Part shown: positions 19,692 to 30,454 of the stretch, one piece after another | How the letters are laid out: each line of letters opens with the position of its first letter | How positions within the stretch are numbered: position 1 is the first letter of the stretch | Source of the DNA: Venenivibrio stagnispumantis | GTDB taxonomy: Bacteria > Aquificota > Aquificia > Aquificales > Hydrogenothermaceae | DNA length: 64,000 bases | NCBI RefSeq assembly: GCF_900182795.1 | Contig: NZ_FXTX01000006.1 | Location: forward strand, 1 to 64,000 | Direction of reading: 5' to 3' | The notes under the pieces: model-generated | The model's database searches: none | Told to the model about the DNA's origin: nothing | What the model saw: only the letters and a program-made list of their open reading frames with translations | Made by a program: the position numbers and the translations under genes

Positions 19692-19835
19692 CTTTACCCA
19701 CCTCTCTAAAAATTCATTACAATATATTTAATCATATTTTTTATAAAAATCAAACATTGTTTTATATCAATTTAACATAAAAAATTTTCATTTGTTGTAT
19801 AATAAAATTTAAATATACCAAAAAGGAGTTGGAAG

Positions 19836-21176
19836 ATGGAAGCAAAGATTTATGCAGAAAGTTTGGCAAAAAAGGCAAAATCTACCGTTAGAAAATTAAG
19901 TTCATTAAAAACAGATATAAAAAATAAAGTTCTTTTAAAAACAGCAGAGCTACTTATAGCTTATAAAGATAAGATAATAGAAGAAAATAAAAAAGATTTG
20001 GCAGATGCAGAGAAAAAGGGTTATTCAAAAGCATTACTTGATAGATTAGCCCTTGATGATAAAAGAATAAATCAGATGGTGCAGGTATTAAAAGATGTAG
20101 AATCATTACCTGACCCTGTTGGAGAAATTATATCAATGTGGACAAGACCAAACGGTTTAAAAGTTGGACAGATGAGAGTTCCACTTGGAGTTATCCTTAT
20201 AATATATGAAGCAAGACCAAATGTAACAATAGAGGCAGCTTCCTTATGCATTAAATCATCAAATGCAGTAATTTTAAAAGGTGGTAGCGAAACAATTAAT
20301 TCTAACAGAATATTAGTTGATATTATAAAAGAAGCTTCAAGAGAATGCGGATTTCCGGAAGATGCAGTTATGTTTGTTGATTCTACAGATAAAGAAGTAG
20401 TTACGGAGCTTTTAAAATTGGATAATCTTATAGATGTTGTTATACCAAGAGGTGGAGAAAATTTAATAAGAGCAGTAGCAGAAAATTCAAGAATACCGGT
20501 TATAAAACATTATAAAGGTGTATGTAATCTTTATATTGATGATGAAGCAGATATGGAAAAAGCATTAAATATTGCATATAATGCAAAAGTTCAAAGACCT
20601 TCTGTTTGCAATGCTATAGAAAATCTTGTAGTTCATAAAGATATTGCTAAGGAATTTTTACCGAAAATAGGATACTATTATAAAAAAGCCGGTGTAGAAA
20701 TGAGATGCGATGAAATAAGCTATCAGATATTAAAAGACCATCCATTAACAAATGATGCAAAAATTATACCGGCAAAAGAAGAAGATTATTATGAAGAGTT
20801 TTTAGATTTAATCATTGCAATAAAAGTTGTAAATAATATAGATGAAGCCATAGAGTTTATAGAAAAGTATGGTTCTCACCATTCAGATGCAATAGTTACC
20901 GAAAACTATACAAAAGGTATGAAATTTATAAATGAAGTAGACAGTGCAGCAGTTTATATAAATGCTTCAACAAGATTTACAGATGGAAATGAGTTTGGTC
21001 TCGGTGCAGAAATGGGAATATCAACAGATAAAATCCATGCAAGAGGCCCAATGGGATTAAAAGAGCTAACCATTCCTAAATTTATAGTATTTGGAAATGG
21101 ACAACTAAGAGAAAATGTAGGAATACCAAAAGAAGAAGAAGAGATAAATATAGATACCGAGGCTTGTAAATTATGA
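19836..21176 (+). CDS. proA: Gamma-glutamyl phosphate reductase
   Basis: NADPH-dependent enzyme of proline synthesis, 446 residues, about 25 longer than many homologues because of an acidic C-terminal tail (KEEEEINIDTEACKL). The catalytic cysteine lies in QRPSVCNAIENLVVH, and the glycine-rich cofactor region is VILKGGSETINSN. AAAAAGGAG lies 9 bases before the ATG. It overlaps panB by 4 bases and heads a run of six plus-strand genes. proB is not in the window. Confidence 0.95.
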   Translation: MEAKIYAESLAKKAKSTVRKLSSLKTDIKNKVLLKTAELLIAYKDKIIEENKKDLADAEKKGYSKALLDRLALDDKRINQMVQVLKDVESLPDPVGEIISMWTRPNGLKVGQMRVPLGVILIIYEARPNVTIEAASLCIKSSNAVILKGGSETINSNRILVDIIKEASRECGFPEDAVMFVDSTDKEVVTELLKLDNLIDVVIPRGGENLIRAVAENSRIPVIKHYKGVCNLYIDDEADMEKALNIAYNAKVQRPSVCNAIENLVVHKDIAKEFLPKIGYYYKKAGVEMRCDEISYQILKDHPLTNDAKIIPAKEEDYYEEFLDLIIAIKVVNNIDEAIEFIEKYGSHHSDAIVTENYTKGMKFINEVDSAAVYINASTRFTDGNEFGLGAEMGISTDKIHARGPMGLKELTIPKFIVFGNGQLRENVGIPKEEEEINIDTEACKL

Positions 21177-21964
21177 AATCTATCTTAGAGTTTTATAAAG
21201 CAAAGAAAGAAAATAGGAAAATATCCGTAATATCTACTTATGATTATTGGTCAGCAAAATTATGTGAAGAAGCCGGAATAGATGCAATCTTAGTTGGTGA
21301 TTCTCTTGGTATGGTTATTCAGGGTAAAGATACAACCATTCCGGTAACCTTAGATGAAATGATTTATCATACCAAGGCAGTAAGAAGGGGAGCACCAAAC
21401 ACATTCATAATAGTAGATATGCCATTTTTAAGTTATCATATCTCTGTAGAAGATACCATAAAAAATGCAGGAAAAATAATTAAAGAAACCGGAGCAAATG
21501 CAGTTAAACTTGAAGGCGGGGAAGCTATTGCAGATATTGTTTATAAACTGACATCTCTTGGTATTCCGGTTATGGGACATCTTGGACTTACACCACAATT
21601 TATAAACATACTTGGTGGATATAAAGTTCAGGGAAAAACAGAAGAATCTGCAGAAAAGATAAAAAAAGAAGCAAAGATATTAGAAGAAGCCGGAGTTTTC
21701 TCTATTGTTTTAGAAGCAGTTCCTTCAAAATTAGCAAAAGAAATAACAGATATGTTATCAATACCAACCATAGGAATAGGAGCCGGAAAAGATACAGACG
21801 GACAGGTTCTTGTTTTTCATGATTTAATAGGCATCTTTGAAAAAACACCTAAATTTGTAAAAAGATACTTAGAAGCCGGAAATTTAATAAAAAATGCTTT
21901 AAAACAGTTTGATAAAGAAGTAAAAGAAAAGCACTTTCCATCAGGAGAACATAGTTATCTATGA
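21173..21964 (+). CDS. panB: 3-methyl-2-oxobutanoate hydroxymethyltransferase
   Basis: First enzyme of pantothenate synthesis, 263 residues. The barrel has the metal-binding VGDSLGMVIQG (Asp about 43), VDMPFLSYH and the conserved AVKLEGG and MGHLGLTPQ blocks. It overlaps both neighbours by 4 bases (proA before, tsaC after), a sign of translational coupling. Confidence 0.95.
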   Translation: MKSILEFYKAKKENRKISVISTYDYWSAKLCEEAGIDAILVGDSLGMVIQGKDTTIPVTLDEMIYHTKAVRRGAPNTFIIVDMPFLSYHISVEDTIKNAGKIIKETGANAVKLEGGEAIADIVYKLTSLGIPVMGHLGLTPQFINILGGYKVQGKTEESAEKIKKEAKILEEAGVFSIVLEAVPSKLAKEITDMLSIPTIGIGAGKDTDGQVLVFHDLIGIFEKTPKFVKRYLEAGNLIKNALKQFDKEVKEKHFPSGEHSYL

Positions 21965-22566
21965 AAATATCCAATATATTAGAAGATGCAACAGATATAC
22001 TAAAAAAAGGTGGCATTGCAGTAATAAAAACAGACACATTATACGGCATTATAGCAGATGCAACAAATAAAGAAGCCGTAGAAAGAATATATCAAATTAA
22101 AAAAAGAGAGAAAGATAAGCCTTTTATAATACTTATTCCAGATATTTCTTTTATAAAACAATTTGGAATAAATATATCGGAAAAAGAAAAAGAGATATTA
22201 AATGAAAAAGGAATAACGGTAAAAATTGATTTACCAAAAGAAAAGTTAAAAGACCTAAAATATCTTCATAGAGGTAAAAATTCTTTAGCTTTTAGAATAC
22301 CGGATAAAGAAGATTTGATAGAGTTTTTATATAAACTGGAAAAACCAGTAGTTGCACCAAGTGCCAATATATCAGGAGAAGAGCCGGCAACAACCATAGA
22401 AGAAGCAATAAAAAGCCTCGGAGAGAATATAGATATTTATATAGACCAAGGAAAATCTAATACATTGCCATCAACTATTGTAAAAGTAAAACAAAATGGT
22501 AAAATAGAAATATTAAGACAAGGAAATAAAGAGATTAAATTAAATGAAAATAAAAGAAAGCTATGA
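21961..22566 (+). CDS. tsaC: Threonylcarbamoyl-AMP synthase, Sua5/YrdC/TsaC family
   Basis: Makes threonylcarbamoyl-AMP for t6A37 in tRNA. The 201 residues are a single YrdC domain (GGIAVIKTDTLYGIIAD, KKREKDKPFIILIP, APSANISGEEP) without the C-terminal Sua5 domain. It lies in a coupled run between panB and the potassium channel gene. Its 3' end overlaps trkH by 23 bases. Confidence 0.88.
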   Translation: MKISNILEDATDILKKGGIAVIKTDTLYGIIADATNKEAVERIYQIKKREKDKPFIILIPDISFIKQFGINISEKEKEILNEKGITVKIDLPKEKLKDLKYLHRGKNSLAFRIPDKEDLIEFLYKLEKPVVAPSANISGEEPATTIEEAIKSLGENIDIYIDQGKSNTLPSTIVKVKQNGKIEILRQGNKEIKLNENKRKL

Positions 22567-23911
22567 AAGGATAAAAAATAATTTTCAACTTTCACCGGTT
22601 CAGATTGTTTTAATATCATATATTGCCCTTATTCTAATAGGTAGCATTTTATTAAAATTACCAATTTCTACAACTAAGGATATATCATTTTTAGATGCTT
22701 TATTTACTGCAACATCTGCCACTACCGTAACAGGATTAATTGTTTTAGATACACCAAAAGATTTTACATTTTTTGGGCAAATTATTATTTTATTACTTAT
22801 CCAAATTGGTGGTCTTGGATATATGACGATGACAACATTTTTCTTATTAATGCTTAGAAAAAAAGCTTCTATAAAAGAAAGAATGATATTAGCAGAATCG
22901 TTAAATTATCCGGGAATTGCTGGAGTGGTAAGATTTTTAAAAAGAGTTTTTTCAATTGTAATTATTATTGAAATAATAGGAGCTTTTGCACTACTGATAG
23001 ATTTTATAAAAGAATATCCTTTAGAAAAGGCTGTTTATCTTAGTATTTTTCATTCTATATCTGCATTTAATAATGCCGGATTTTCTTTATTTTCTGATAA
23101 TCTTATGAAATATAAATCAGATATTTATCTAAATTTTGTAATAGCTATCTTAATTATAGTTGGTGGTATTGGATTTTATGTTATAACAGAATTAATTCTT
23201 TATTTTAAAAAAGAGATAACAAGAATAAGCACCCATACAAAAATTGTAATATATTTTTCATTATTCTTAATAGTATGGGGTGCTATTAGTATATTAATAT
23301 CGGAATTTAATCATTATAAAGGTTTATGGAGTTATAATTGGTCTGACAGAATTATTATATCGTTATTTACCAGTGTATCTTCAAGAACTGCAGGGTTTAA
23401 CACAATAGATTTTTCAATATTATCAGAATCAACTTTATTTATAATTATTATTTTGATGTTTATAGGAGCTTCACCGGGTGGAACTGGAGGTGGAGTAAAG
23501 ACCATAACAGTATCTGTAGTTGGCTTAGCTATCTTAAATTATCTAAAAGGTAAAAAAGATGTAAATGTATTCAAAAGAAGAATAAATCCAAATATTATTT
23601 ATAAAGCTATGGTTATTCTTGCTTTGGCATTTTTATATAACACGTTAATAACATTAACAATAGTTAGAGTTGAAGAAAAACCTTTTATTGCTTCTTTATT
23701 TGAGGTTGTTTCTGCTTTTTCAACAGTTGGTCTATCTGTAGGTTTGCCAAATGGATTAAGTTTAAGTGCAGATTTTTCACCTTTTGGAAAGATATTAATA
23801 ATTTTAACAATGATAGTAGGTAGAGTAGGAATACTTGGATTTGCATTAGCATTATCAGGAAAACAAAAAGAAAGTTATATCAAATATCCGGAAGCGAGGA
23901 TAGTGTTATGA
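22544..23911 (+). CDS. TrkH/KtrB-type potassium channel subunit
   Basis: A 455-residue membrane protein with four M1-P-M2 repeats. Selectivity-filter-like segments are TSATTVTGL, SAFNNAGFSL, SSRTAGFNT and SAFSTVGLSVG. It should work with the TrkA/KtrA protein encoded 4 bases upstream of its stop. The size and single regulatory gene fit a Ktr-like rather than E. coli Trk system. Confidence 0.9.
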   Translation: MKIKESYERIKNNFQLSPVQIVLISYIALILIGSILLKLPISTTKDISFLDALFTATSATTVTGLIVLDTPKDFTFFGQIIILLLIQIGGLGYMTMTTFFLLMLRKKASIKERMILAESLNYPGIAGVVRFLKRVFSIVIIIEIIGAFALLIDFIKEYPLEKAVYLSIFHSISAFNNAGFSLFSDNLMKYKSDIYLNFVIAILIIVGGIGFYVITELILYFKKEITRISTHTKIVIYFSLFLIVWGAISILISEFNHYKGLWSYNWSDRIIISLFTSVSSRTAGFNTIDFSILSESTLFIIIILMFIGASPGGTGGGVKTITVSVVGLAILNYLKGKKDVNVFKRRINPNIIYKAMVILALAFLYNTLITLTIVRVEEKPFIASLFEVVSAFSTVGLSVGLPNGLSLSADFSPFGKILIILTMIVGRVGILGFALALSGKQKESYIKYPEARIVL

Positions 23912-24558
23912 AAGAAAAAAGAATATTTGCGGTAATAGGTTTAGGTAAATTTGGTTTTCATGTGGCAAAAACTTTGGCAGAAAGGGGAATGGAAGTTATA
24001 GCCATAGATAAGGATGAAGATAGGGTTAAAGAGGTTTCAGAATTTGTAACTCAAACTTATATTCTTGATGCTACAGATGAAAAAGCTTTAAGAGAATCTG
24101 GTATAAAAGCAGTAGATGTTGCAGTTGTTAGTGTAGGTGAAAATTTGGAAGCAAATCTAATGATAGTGATGTTGTTAAATGAGCTTGGAATAAAAGAAAT
24201 AGTAGCAAAAGCTATTAATCCTCTTCATGGAAAAATGTTAGAAAAACTAAATGTATCAAGAGTTATATATCCTGAAATGGAAACAGCTATAAGAGTAGCA
24301 AATTCATTGATAGCAAAGGAAATAATTGAAGAAATTTATTTAACAGAAAATTACAGCATATTTGAAATAAAAGTTCCCCAATTTATGGTAGGTAAAACTT
24401 TAGCAGAGCTGGATTTAAGGAAAAAATATGATATTAATGTTTTGGGAGTTAAACGAGAAAACAGTGTTATTATAAATCCGGCTGGTGAATTTATGCTTCA
24501 AGATGGAGATATTTTAATAGTTTTAGGCAATATTAATAATGTTATGGATTTATTGTAA
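23908..24558 (+). CDS. TrkA/KtrA-type potassium channel regulator
   Basis: A 216-residue cytoplasmic gating ring subunit: an RCK_N Rossmann domain (FAVIGLGKFGFHVAKTLAERG, Asp in IDKDEDR) binding nucleotide and an RCK_C domain (about 140-216). The single pair of domains is the KtrA form. E. coli TrkA has two. The start overlaps the channel gene by 4 bases and kup starts 2 bases after its stop. Confidence 0.92.
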   Translation: MKEKRIFAVIGLGKFGFHVAKTLAERGMEVIAIDKDEDRVKEVSEFVTQTYILDATDEKALRESGIKAVDVAVVSVGENLEANLMIVMLLNELGIKEIVAKAINPLHGKMLEKLNVSRVIYPEMETAIRVANSLIAKEIIEEIYLTENYSIFEIKVPQFMVGKTLAELDLRKKYDINVLGVKRENSVIINPAGEFMLQDGDILIVLGNINNVMDLL

Positions 24559-24560
24559 AA

Positions 24561-26354
24561 ATGGATAAGGTAATAAAAGCTTTAGGAGCAGTTTTTGGAG
24601 ATATAGGAACAAGCCCAATCTATACATTTACCGTTTTATCATTATTTGTTAAGCCTACGAAGGAAAACATATTTGGCATTGTTTCATTAATATGTTGGAC
24701 TTTAGTTATTATAGTTACTATTCAATATGTTTTTCTTGCTATGAATTTAAGTAAAAGAGGGGAAGGCGGAATTATAGTTTTAAAAGAAATAGTAACTTCT
24801 TTGATTAAATCTTCAAGAATTTTAATATTTATAACTTTTTTATCATATGTAGGATTTTCTTTAATGCTTGGAGATAGCGTTATCACTCCGGCTATTTCTA
24901 TTTTATCTGCAGTAGAAGGATTACCTTTAATCTCTATTTTTTCCGGATTAGAAAGAATAGATTTAGTAGCTATTGCTATAATAATAACAACGGCTTTATT
25001 CTTTTTCCAAAAGTATGGAATAGAAAAAGTAGGACAATATTTTGGATATATAATGATTTTATGGTTTTTTGTACTTTTTATATCAGGTTTACAAGGTTTA
25101 TCTTTTTATCCGGAAATAATTGCATCAATAAATCCTGAATATGCTATAAACTTTATTTTAAATAATGGTTTTGCTTCTTTCCTTATTCTTTCTGATATTA
25201 TATTGGCAGCAACCGGTGGGGAAGCTTTATACGCTGATATGGGACATCTTGGTAGAGAGCCGATAGTAAAAGCTTGGAATTTTGTTTTTATTGCATTGTT
25301 GTTCAATTATTTAGGACAAGGAGCTTTCTTTATTTCACATTCTAATTCTAAAAATATATATTTTGATTTAATGAATACAGATTTTGGTATTTTTTATTCA
25401 GCCATTTTGATATTAACTATATTAGCCACAATTATAGCATCCCAAGCAACAATAAGTGCTTCTTTTTCTTTAATTTATCAGGGAATTATTACTGGAATTT
25501 TGCCAATGCTAAGAATTGTTCATACCTCTACAGAGCTAAAACCACAAATCTATATACCATCAGTTAATTGGCTTTTATTTATAACTATTTTAGTTGTATT
25601 AATAATCTTTCAATCTTCAGAAAATTTAGCTGCTGCTTATGGTTTTGCAGTATCCGGAACAATGACAATAACAGGTATTCTTTTGACAGTTATATATTTT
25701 ATGAAAAAATCTTATTTATATCTATTATTATCTATTTTTGTTTTTTGTGTAGATTTATCATTTTTTATTGCTAATTTTTCTAAAATAGAACATGGAGCAT
25801 ATATTACAATTATTATTGCTTGTTTTATTTTAGCTTTAATATTAATTTACAATTATGGAAAATATAGATTATCAAAGGCACTAAATTTAGTTGATATAAA
25901 TGAATATATTAAAGAATTTAAAGAGTTATACCAAAAATCTTCAAAAGTAGAAGGTTCTGCCATCTTCTTTGTTAAAGATATTCATAAAATTCCTCCTTAT
26001 ATAATAAATACTACATTAAAACAAAATATTATTTATCAAAAAAATATATTTTTATCCATAGGAAGTTTGGAGCAACCTTTTGGAAAGATAATATATAATT
26101 ACGGCGTTATTACAGATGGATTAGAAGCTATATCAATTAAAGTTGGATATATGGAAATATTAAAATTAGAAAAATTGTTAAGGGAAATTGGAATTAATGA
26201 AAAGGTTATATTTTTTGGAATAGAAGATATATTCTCAAATAATCCGTTGGGGAAAATATTTGCATTTATTAAAAGAAATACACCTTCCTTTGTACAATTT
26301 TATAATTTACCTATCCATAAAACCCATGGAGTTTTAACAAGAATAAAAATTTGA
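24561..26354 (+). CDS. kup: KUP-family potassium uptake permease
   Basis: A 597-residue K+/H+ symporter with about twelve membrane helices (1-430) and a soluble C-terminal part. The family start ALGAVFGDIGTSPIYTF, LSYVGFSLMLGDSVITPAIS and GGEALYADMGHLG are clear. It follows the Ktr-like pair directly, so two unrelated K+ importers share one transcript. The C-terminal domain ends FYNLPIHKTHGVLTRIKI as in bacterial Kup. Confidence 0.92.
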   Translation: MDKVIKALGAVFGDIGTSPIYTFTVLSLFVKPTKENIFGIVSLICWTLVIIVTIQYVFLAMNLSKRGEGGIIVLKEIVTSLIKSSRILIFITFLSYVGFSLMLGDSVITPAISILSAVEGLPLISIFSGLERIDLVAIAIIITTALFFFQKYGIEKVGQYFGYIMILWFFVLFISGLQGLSFYPEIIASINPEYAINFILNNGFASFLILSDIILAATGGEALYADMGHLGREPIVKAWNFVFIALLFNYLGQGAFFISHSNSKNIYFDLMNTDFGIFYSAILILTILATIIASQATISASFSLIYQGIITGILPMLRIVHTSTELKPQIYIPSVNWLLFITILVVLIIFQSSENLAAAYGFAVSGTMTITGILLTVIYFMKKSYLYLLLSIFVFCVDLSFFIANFSKIEHGAYITIIIACFILALILIYNYGKYRLSKALNLVDINEYIKEFKELYQKSSKVEGSAIFFVKDIHKIPPYIINTTLKQNIIYQKNIFLSIGSLEQPFGKIIYNYGVITDGLEAISIKVGYMEILKLEKLLREIGINEKVIFFGIEDIFSNNPLGKIFAFIKRNTPSFVQFYNLPIHKTHGVLTRIKI

Positions 26355-26414
26355 AATAACAAACCTCTGATATATAATATTTTCTCTTAAAAAAATTCAT
26401 TTAGAAGGTAGGAG

Positions 26415-27527
26415 ATGAAGTTAAATATTGGTATTGTAGGGCTTCCGAATGTAGGAAAATCAACTATTTTTAATGCTTTAACAGAAACGGCGAAAGCCGG
26501 TGTTGCAAACTATCCGTTTTGCACAATAGACCCAAATGTAGGAATTGTAAATGTTCCTGATGAAAGATTATACAAAATAGCAGAGCTTGAAAAAAGTAAA
26601 AATATAGTGCCTGCAACCATTGAGTTTGTAGATATTGCAGGATTGGTAAAAGGAGCAAGTAAAGGAGAAGGTCTTGGAAATCAATTTTTATCAAATATAA
26701 GACAAGTATCTGCCATAGCCCATGTAGTAAGATGTTTTGATGACCCTGATATTGTCCATGTTGAAGGTTCTGTTAATCCGGTAAGAGATGCAGAAATAAT
26801 TGAAACAGAACTAATTCTTGCAGATTTACAATCCTTAGAAAAAAGATATGAAAAAACTGCAAAAGCAGCAAAAACCGGCAATAAAGAAGCAAAAGCAGAA
26901 CTGGAAATATTAGAAAAAGCAAAAGCAATACTTGAAGATTTACAACCGCTAAGACTTCATCTTGATAAATTTGAGGAAGAACAGATAGATTGGCTTAAAA
27001 AAACATTATATCCACTTACAATAAAGCCGATAATGTATATTGCAAATATTCCGGAAGAAGATTTACCAAATGGAGAAAACAATATTTATCTTAAACAATT
27101 AAAAGAGAAAGCAGAAAAAGAAGGAGCACCCCTTGTAATTTTATGCGGTAAAGTGGAACAAGAATTAATAGAATTACCAAAAGAAGAAAGAAAAGAGTTT
27201 TTATTGGCTCTTGGTTTGGAAGAACCGGGATTAAATAAAATGATAAAAACAGGATATAAACTTCTTGGATTAATTACATACTTTACAGCAGGAGAAAAAG
27301 AAGCAAGAGCTTGGACAATAAAAGAAGGAACAAAAGCACCACAAGCAGCCGGAGAAATCCATTCTGATATAGAAAGAGGTTTTATAGCAGCAGAAGTTAT
27401 TAATTATGAAGATTATATAAAAATAGGTTCAATGCAAAAAGCAAAGGAACTTGGTCAACTTAGAATAGAAGGAAAAGATTATATAGTAAAAGATGGAGAT
27501 ATAATCTATTTTAGATTTAATGTATAG
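26415..27527 (+). CDS. ychF: YchF/OLA1 ribosome-binding GTPase
   Basis: Obg-related ATPase/GTPase of 370 residues. The G1 motif is [10 protein letters not shown]3 [20 protein letters not shown] and the C-terminal TGS domain (about 285-370). The G4 motif is replaced by YIANIPEED, in line with ATP preference in this family. AGGTAGGAG precedes the ATG by 3 bases. Confidence 0.93.
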   Translation: MKLNIGIVGLPNVGKSTIFNALTETAKAGVANYPFCTIDPNVGIVNVPDERLYKIAELEKSKNIVPATIEFVDIAGLVKGASKGEGLGNQFLSNIRQVSAIAHVVRCFDDPDIVHVEGSVNPVRDAEIIETELILADLQSLEKRYEKTAKAAKTGNKEAKAELEILEKAKAILEDLQPLRLHLDKFEEEQIDWLKKTLYPLTIKPIMYIANIPEEDLPNGENNIYLKQLKEKAEKEGAPLVILCGKVEQELIELPKEERKEFLLALGLEEPGLNKMIKTGYKLLGLITYFTAGEKEARAWTIKEGTKAPQAAGEIHSDIERGFIAAEVINYEDYIKIGSMQKAKELGQLRIEGKDYIVKDGDIIYFRFNV

Positions 27528-27591
27528 CAGATAAATTTTTAAGGATTATATTTAATAGTTATAATTTTTAATAAAAGGAGCTTATAAAATA

Positions 27592-27861
27592 ATGAATCCT
27601 ACGCAGCTTACCGTTGTTTTAGAAGGTGTAGATGTTAGGGATAGCTCACAAGAGGAATTAGCAAGCGAAATATTTAAAAAAGAGTTATCAAAAAAAGATT
27701 ATATGCCAACAGATAACTTTGTTTCTCTAAGAGATAAAAAGATGAGTAATATAAGGGCAAAAAGAATATCTACCCAAGAAGATGTAGAAATATATGCCTA
27801 TACTACCGTAAAAGAGGAAGATGGTAAAATAAAAACAATAGTTTCTATGAAGATTGTTTAA
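27592..27861 (+). CDS. Small conserved-looking protein of unknown function
   Basis: Not recognised. An 89-residue soluble protein between ychF and mutS with a good AAAAGGAG 9 bases before the ATG. The N-terminus is beta-type (TQLTVVLEGVDVRD), the middle is highly charged (SEIFKKELSKKDYMPTDNF), the end is beta-type again (EIYAYTTVKEEDGKIKTIVSMKIV). There are no cysteines or membrane segments. mutS starts within 15 bases, so it is co-transcribed. Its codon pattern matches its neighbours and it is likely a real gene. Confidence 0.6.
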   Translation: MNPTQLTVVLEGVDVRDSSQEELASEIFKKELSKKDYMPTDNFVSLRDKKMSNIRAKRISTQEDVEIYAYTTVKEEDGKIKTIVSMKIV

Positions 27862-27875
27862 TAGGAGTGTCAAAT

Positions 27876-30440
27876 TTGGATAACAATATTACTCCTATGA
27901 TAGCCCAATATCACAGTATCAAAAAAGATTATCAAGATGCACTTTTACTTTTTAGACTTGGAGATTTTTATGAGCTTTTTTATGAAGATGCAATAATAGG
28001 GTCAAGGGAATTAAATATAGTATTAACCAAAAAGAAGGTATCAAAAGATAAAGATATTCCTATGTGTGGTATTCCATATCATTCTGCAGATAGCTATATA
28101 TCAAGGCTTGTGATGAAAGGTTATAAAGTAGCTATCTGCGAACAGCTTGAACCGGCTACACCCGGTAAAGTAGTAAAAAGAGAAGTTATAAGAGTTTTAA
28201 CACCGGGAACATATTTTGATAATGACAAAATAAAATCCGGTTTATCTGCTATCTTAGAAAAAGGAAATAAATATGCAGTATCTTATCTTGATTTATCAAC
28301 AGGCGAGTTTTTGGCAGCAGTTTTAGAAAAAGATGAGATTTTATCTTTTATATCCAAATTTCAGCCAAAAGAGATATTAACATTAAAAAATAGTGATTTA
28401 TCTCTTGTTGAAGAGTATTTTAAAAATATCTTTATAACTAAATTAGATGAAGAATTTTTTGATGAAAAAGCTTTAAAAGAGCTTTTGGAATTTTTTAATA
28501 TAACCCATTTTTACTCTCTTGGATTTAGTAATGAGGAAATATCTGCATTGTATTCTGCCGCTGCAGTTTTGAAATATGCAAGAATTTCACAAAAATCATT
28601 TTTACCATTTATAAAACTACTTAAACCTTACAAAGAAGATATTTATATGAGATTAGATTATTCTGCCCAAAAACATCTTGAAATAATAAATGCAAATGAT
28701 GGTAGTATCTCCCTTTATCAGGTTATAAATAGAGCTTTAACCGGAATGGGAAAAAGAAAATTAAAATTTTTACTTTTACATCCATTAAAAAATATAAAAC
28801 AAATAAAAGAAAGACAAGAAGCAGTAGAAGAGTTAATAAATAACCACAAACTTAGAACCCAAATAAGAGAATATCTTGAAAATATATATGATATAGAAAG
28901 ATTAATATCAAGAATATCTTCAAACACATTAACACCAAAAGATATGGTGGCTTTAAGGGAATCTTTAAAAATAGCTTTAAAGATGAAAGATTTATCAAAA
29001 GATATAAACTCATTTCTTTTAAAAGATTTATTTAATCAAATAGAAGATTTAGGCTATTTAGTAGAAAAACTTGATAAATATTTAGAAGATAATCCACCAA
29101 TACATCTAAAAGAAGGTGGTTTAATAAAATATGGTGTAGATGAAAGAGTTGATGAATTAAAAGATTTAAAAGAAAAAGCAGTTGAATGGATAAGAAATTA
29201 TCAGGAAAAATTAAGAAATGAAACAGGTATCCAAAGTTTAAAAATAGGTTTTAATAAGGTTATGGGATATTATATAGAAATAACAAAACCTAATTTAAAA
29301 TTTGTGCCGGATTATTTTAAAAGAAGACAGACATTATCAAATGCTGAAAGATTTATAACAGATGAGCTTCAATCTTTTGAAGAAAAAGTTTTATCTGCCG
29401 ATGAAAAGATAAAAGCCCTTGAATATGAGATATTTTCTTCATTAAGAGAAGAAGTATCTTCTTTGGCAAGACAGATAGCTAAAACAGCAGAAAGTATTTC
29501 TATGATAGATGCTTTAGTTTCCTTAGCCCAGATAGCCGTTGAAAAATTCTGGACAAAACCGGAAATATCAGAAGATTATAAGATAGATATTAAAGAAGGT
29601 TATCATCCGGTAATAAAAAATTTTTATGAAGATTTTGTTCCTAACTCTCTTTATATGGATAAAGATAGTTTCTTTCATATTATTACCGGACCGAATATGG
29701 CAGGAAAAAGCACATTTATAAGACAATCTGCAATTATTATTATCTTGGCACAGATTGGCTCTTTTGTTCCGGCAGAAAAAGCAGAAATAGGAATAGTAGA
29801 TGCAATATTTACCAGAATAGGCTCAGGAGATGCCCTTGCAAAAGGTTTATCAACATTTATGGTAGAAATGCTTGAAATGGCTAATATACTAAATAATGCC
29901 ACAGAAAAAAGTTTCATAGTGCTTGATGAAGTAGGAAGAGGAACAAGCACTTATGATGGCTTATCAATAGCAATGGCAATATCAGATTATATTGTCAATA
30001 ATATAAAGGCAAAAACTTTATTTGCTACCCATTATCACGAACTTACACAGATGGAATATACCCATAAAGGTGTAAAAAATTTTCACATGGCTGTCAAAGA
30101 AGAAGATAATCACAAAATAACATTTTTATATAAAGTTATGGAAGGATTTAGTAGTAAAAGTTATGGAATTCATGTTGCAAAACTTGCCGGAATAAAAGAT
30201 GAAATAATCAAAAAAGCTTATGAATATCTTTATAAATTTGAAACAAAAAAAGAAGATAATGATATTCTTAAAGAAGATTTAAATAATTTAAAACAAGAAA
30301 TCATAAAATATGAAATGGAGCAGGATTTTTCAGAAATAATAAATGAGATATTAGATTTAGATTTAGCAACCACAACACCACTTCAAGCATTAATGATTTT
30401 AAACGATTTAAAAAACAGGTTGAAGATATATAAACGCTAA
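27876..30440 (+). CDS. mutS: DNA mismatch repair protein MutS
   Basis: Recognises mismatches and recruits MutL. A TTG at 27876 is preferred because AGGAG lies 8 bases upstream. The earlier GTG at 27867 overlaps that site. The product has 854 residues. The mismatch-reading FYELF is near the N-terminus (residue about 33), the connector, lever and clamp domains follow, and the ABC ATPase has GPNMAGKST (about 605-613), VLDEVGRGTSTYDG and ATHYHEL. The short C-terminal dimerisation region is present. No mutL is nearby. Confidence 0.95.
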   Translation: MDNNITPMIAQYHSIKKDYQDALLLFRLGDFYELFYEDAIIGSRELNIVLTKKKVSKDKDIPMCGIPYHSADSYISRLVMKGYKVAICEQLEPATPGKVVKREVIRVLTPGTYFDNDKIKSGLSAILEKGNKYAVSYLDLSTGEFLAAVLEKDEILSFISKFQPKEILTLKNSDLSLVEEYFKNIFITKLDEEFFDEKALKELLEFFNITHFYSLGFSNEEISALYSAAAVLKYARISQKSFLPFIKLLKPYKEDIYMRLDYSAQKHLEIINANDGSISLYQVINRALTGMGKRKLKFLLLHPLKNIKQIKERQEAVEELINNHKLRTQIREYLENIYDIERLISRISSNTLTPKDMVALRESLKIALKMKDLSKDINSFLLKDLFNQIEDLGYLVEKLDKYLEDNPPIHLKEGGLIKYGVDERVDELKDLKEKAVEWIRNYQEKLRNETGIQSLKIGFNKVMGYYIEITKPNLKFVPDYFKRRQTLSNAERFITDELQSFEEKVLSADEKIKALEYEIFSSLREEVSSLARQIAKTAESISMIDALVSLAQIAVEKFWTKPEISEDYKIDIKEGYHPVIKNFYEDFVPNSLYMDKDSFFHIITGPNMAGKSTFIRQSAIIIILAQIGSFVPAEKAEIGIVDAIFTRIGSGDALAKGLSTFMVEMLEMANILNNATEKSFIVLDEVGRGTSTYDGLSIAMAISDYIVNNIKAKTLFATHYHELTQMEYTHKGVKNFHMAVKEEDNHKITFLYKVMEGFSSKSYGIHVAKLAGIKDEIIKKAYEYLYKFETKKEDNDILKEDLNNLKQEIIKYEMEQDFSEIINEILDLDLATTTPLQALMILNDLKNRLKIYKR

Positions 30441-30454
30441 TTTGGGAATTCGCA

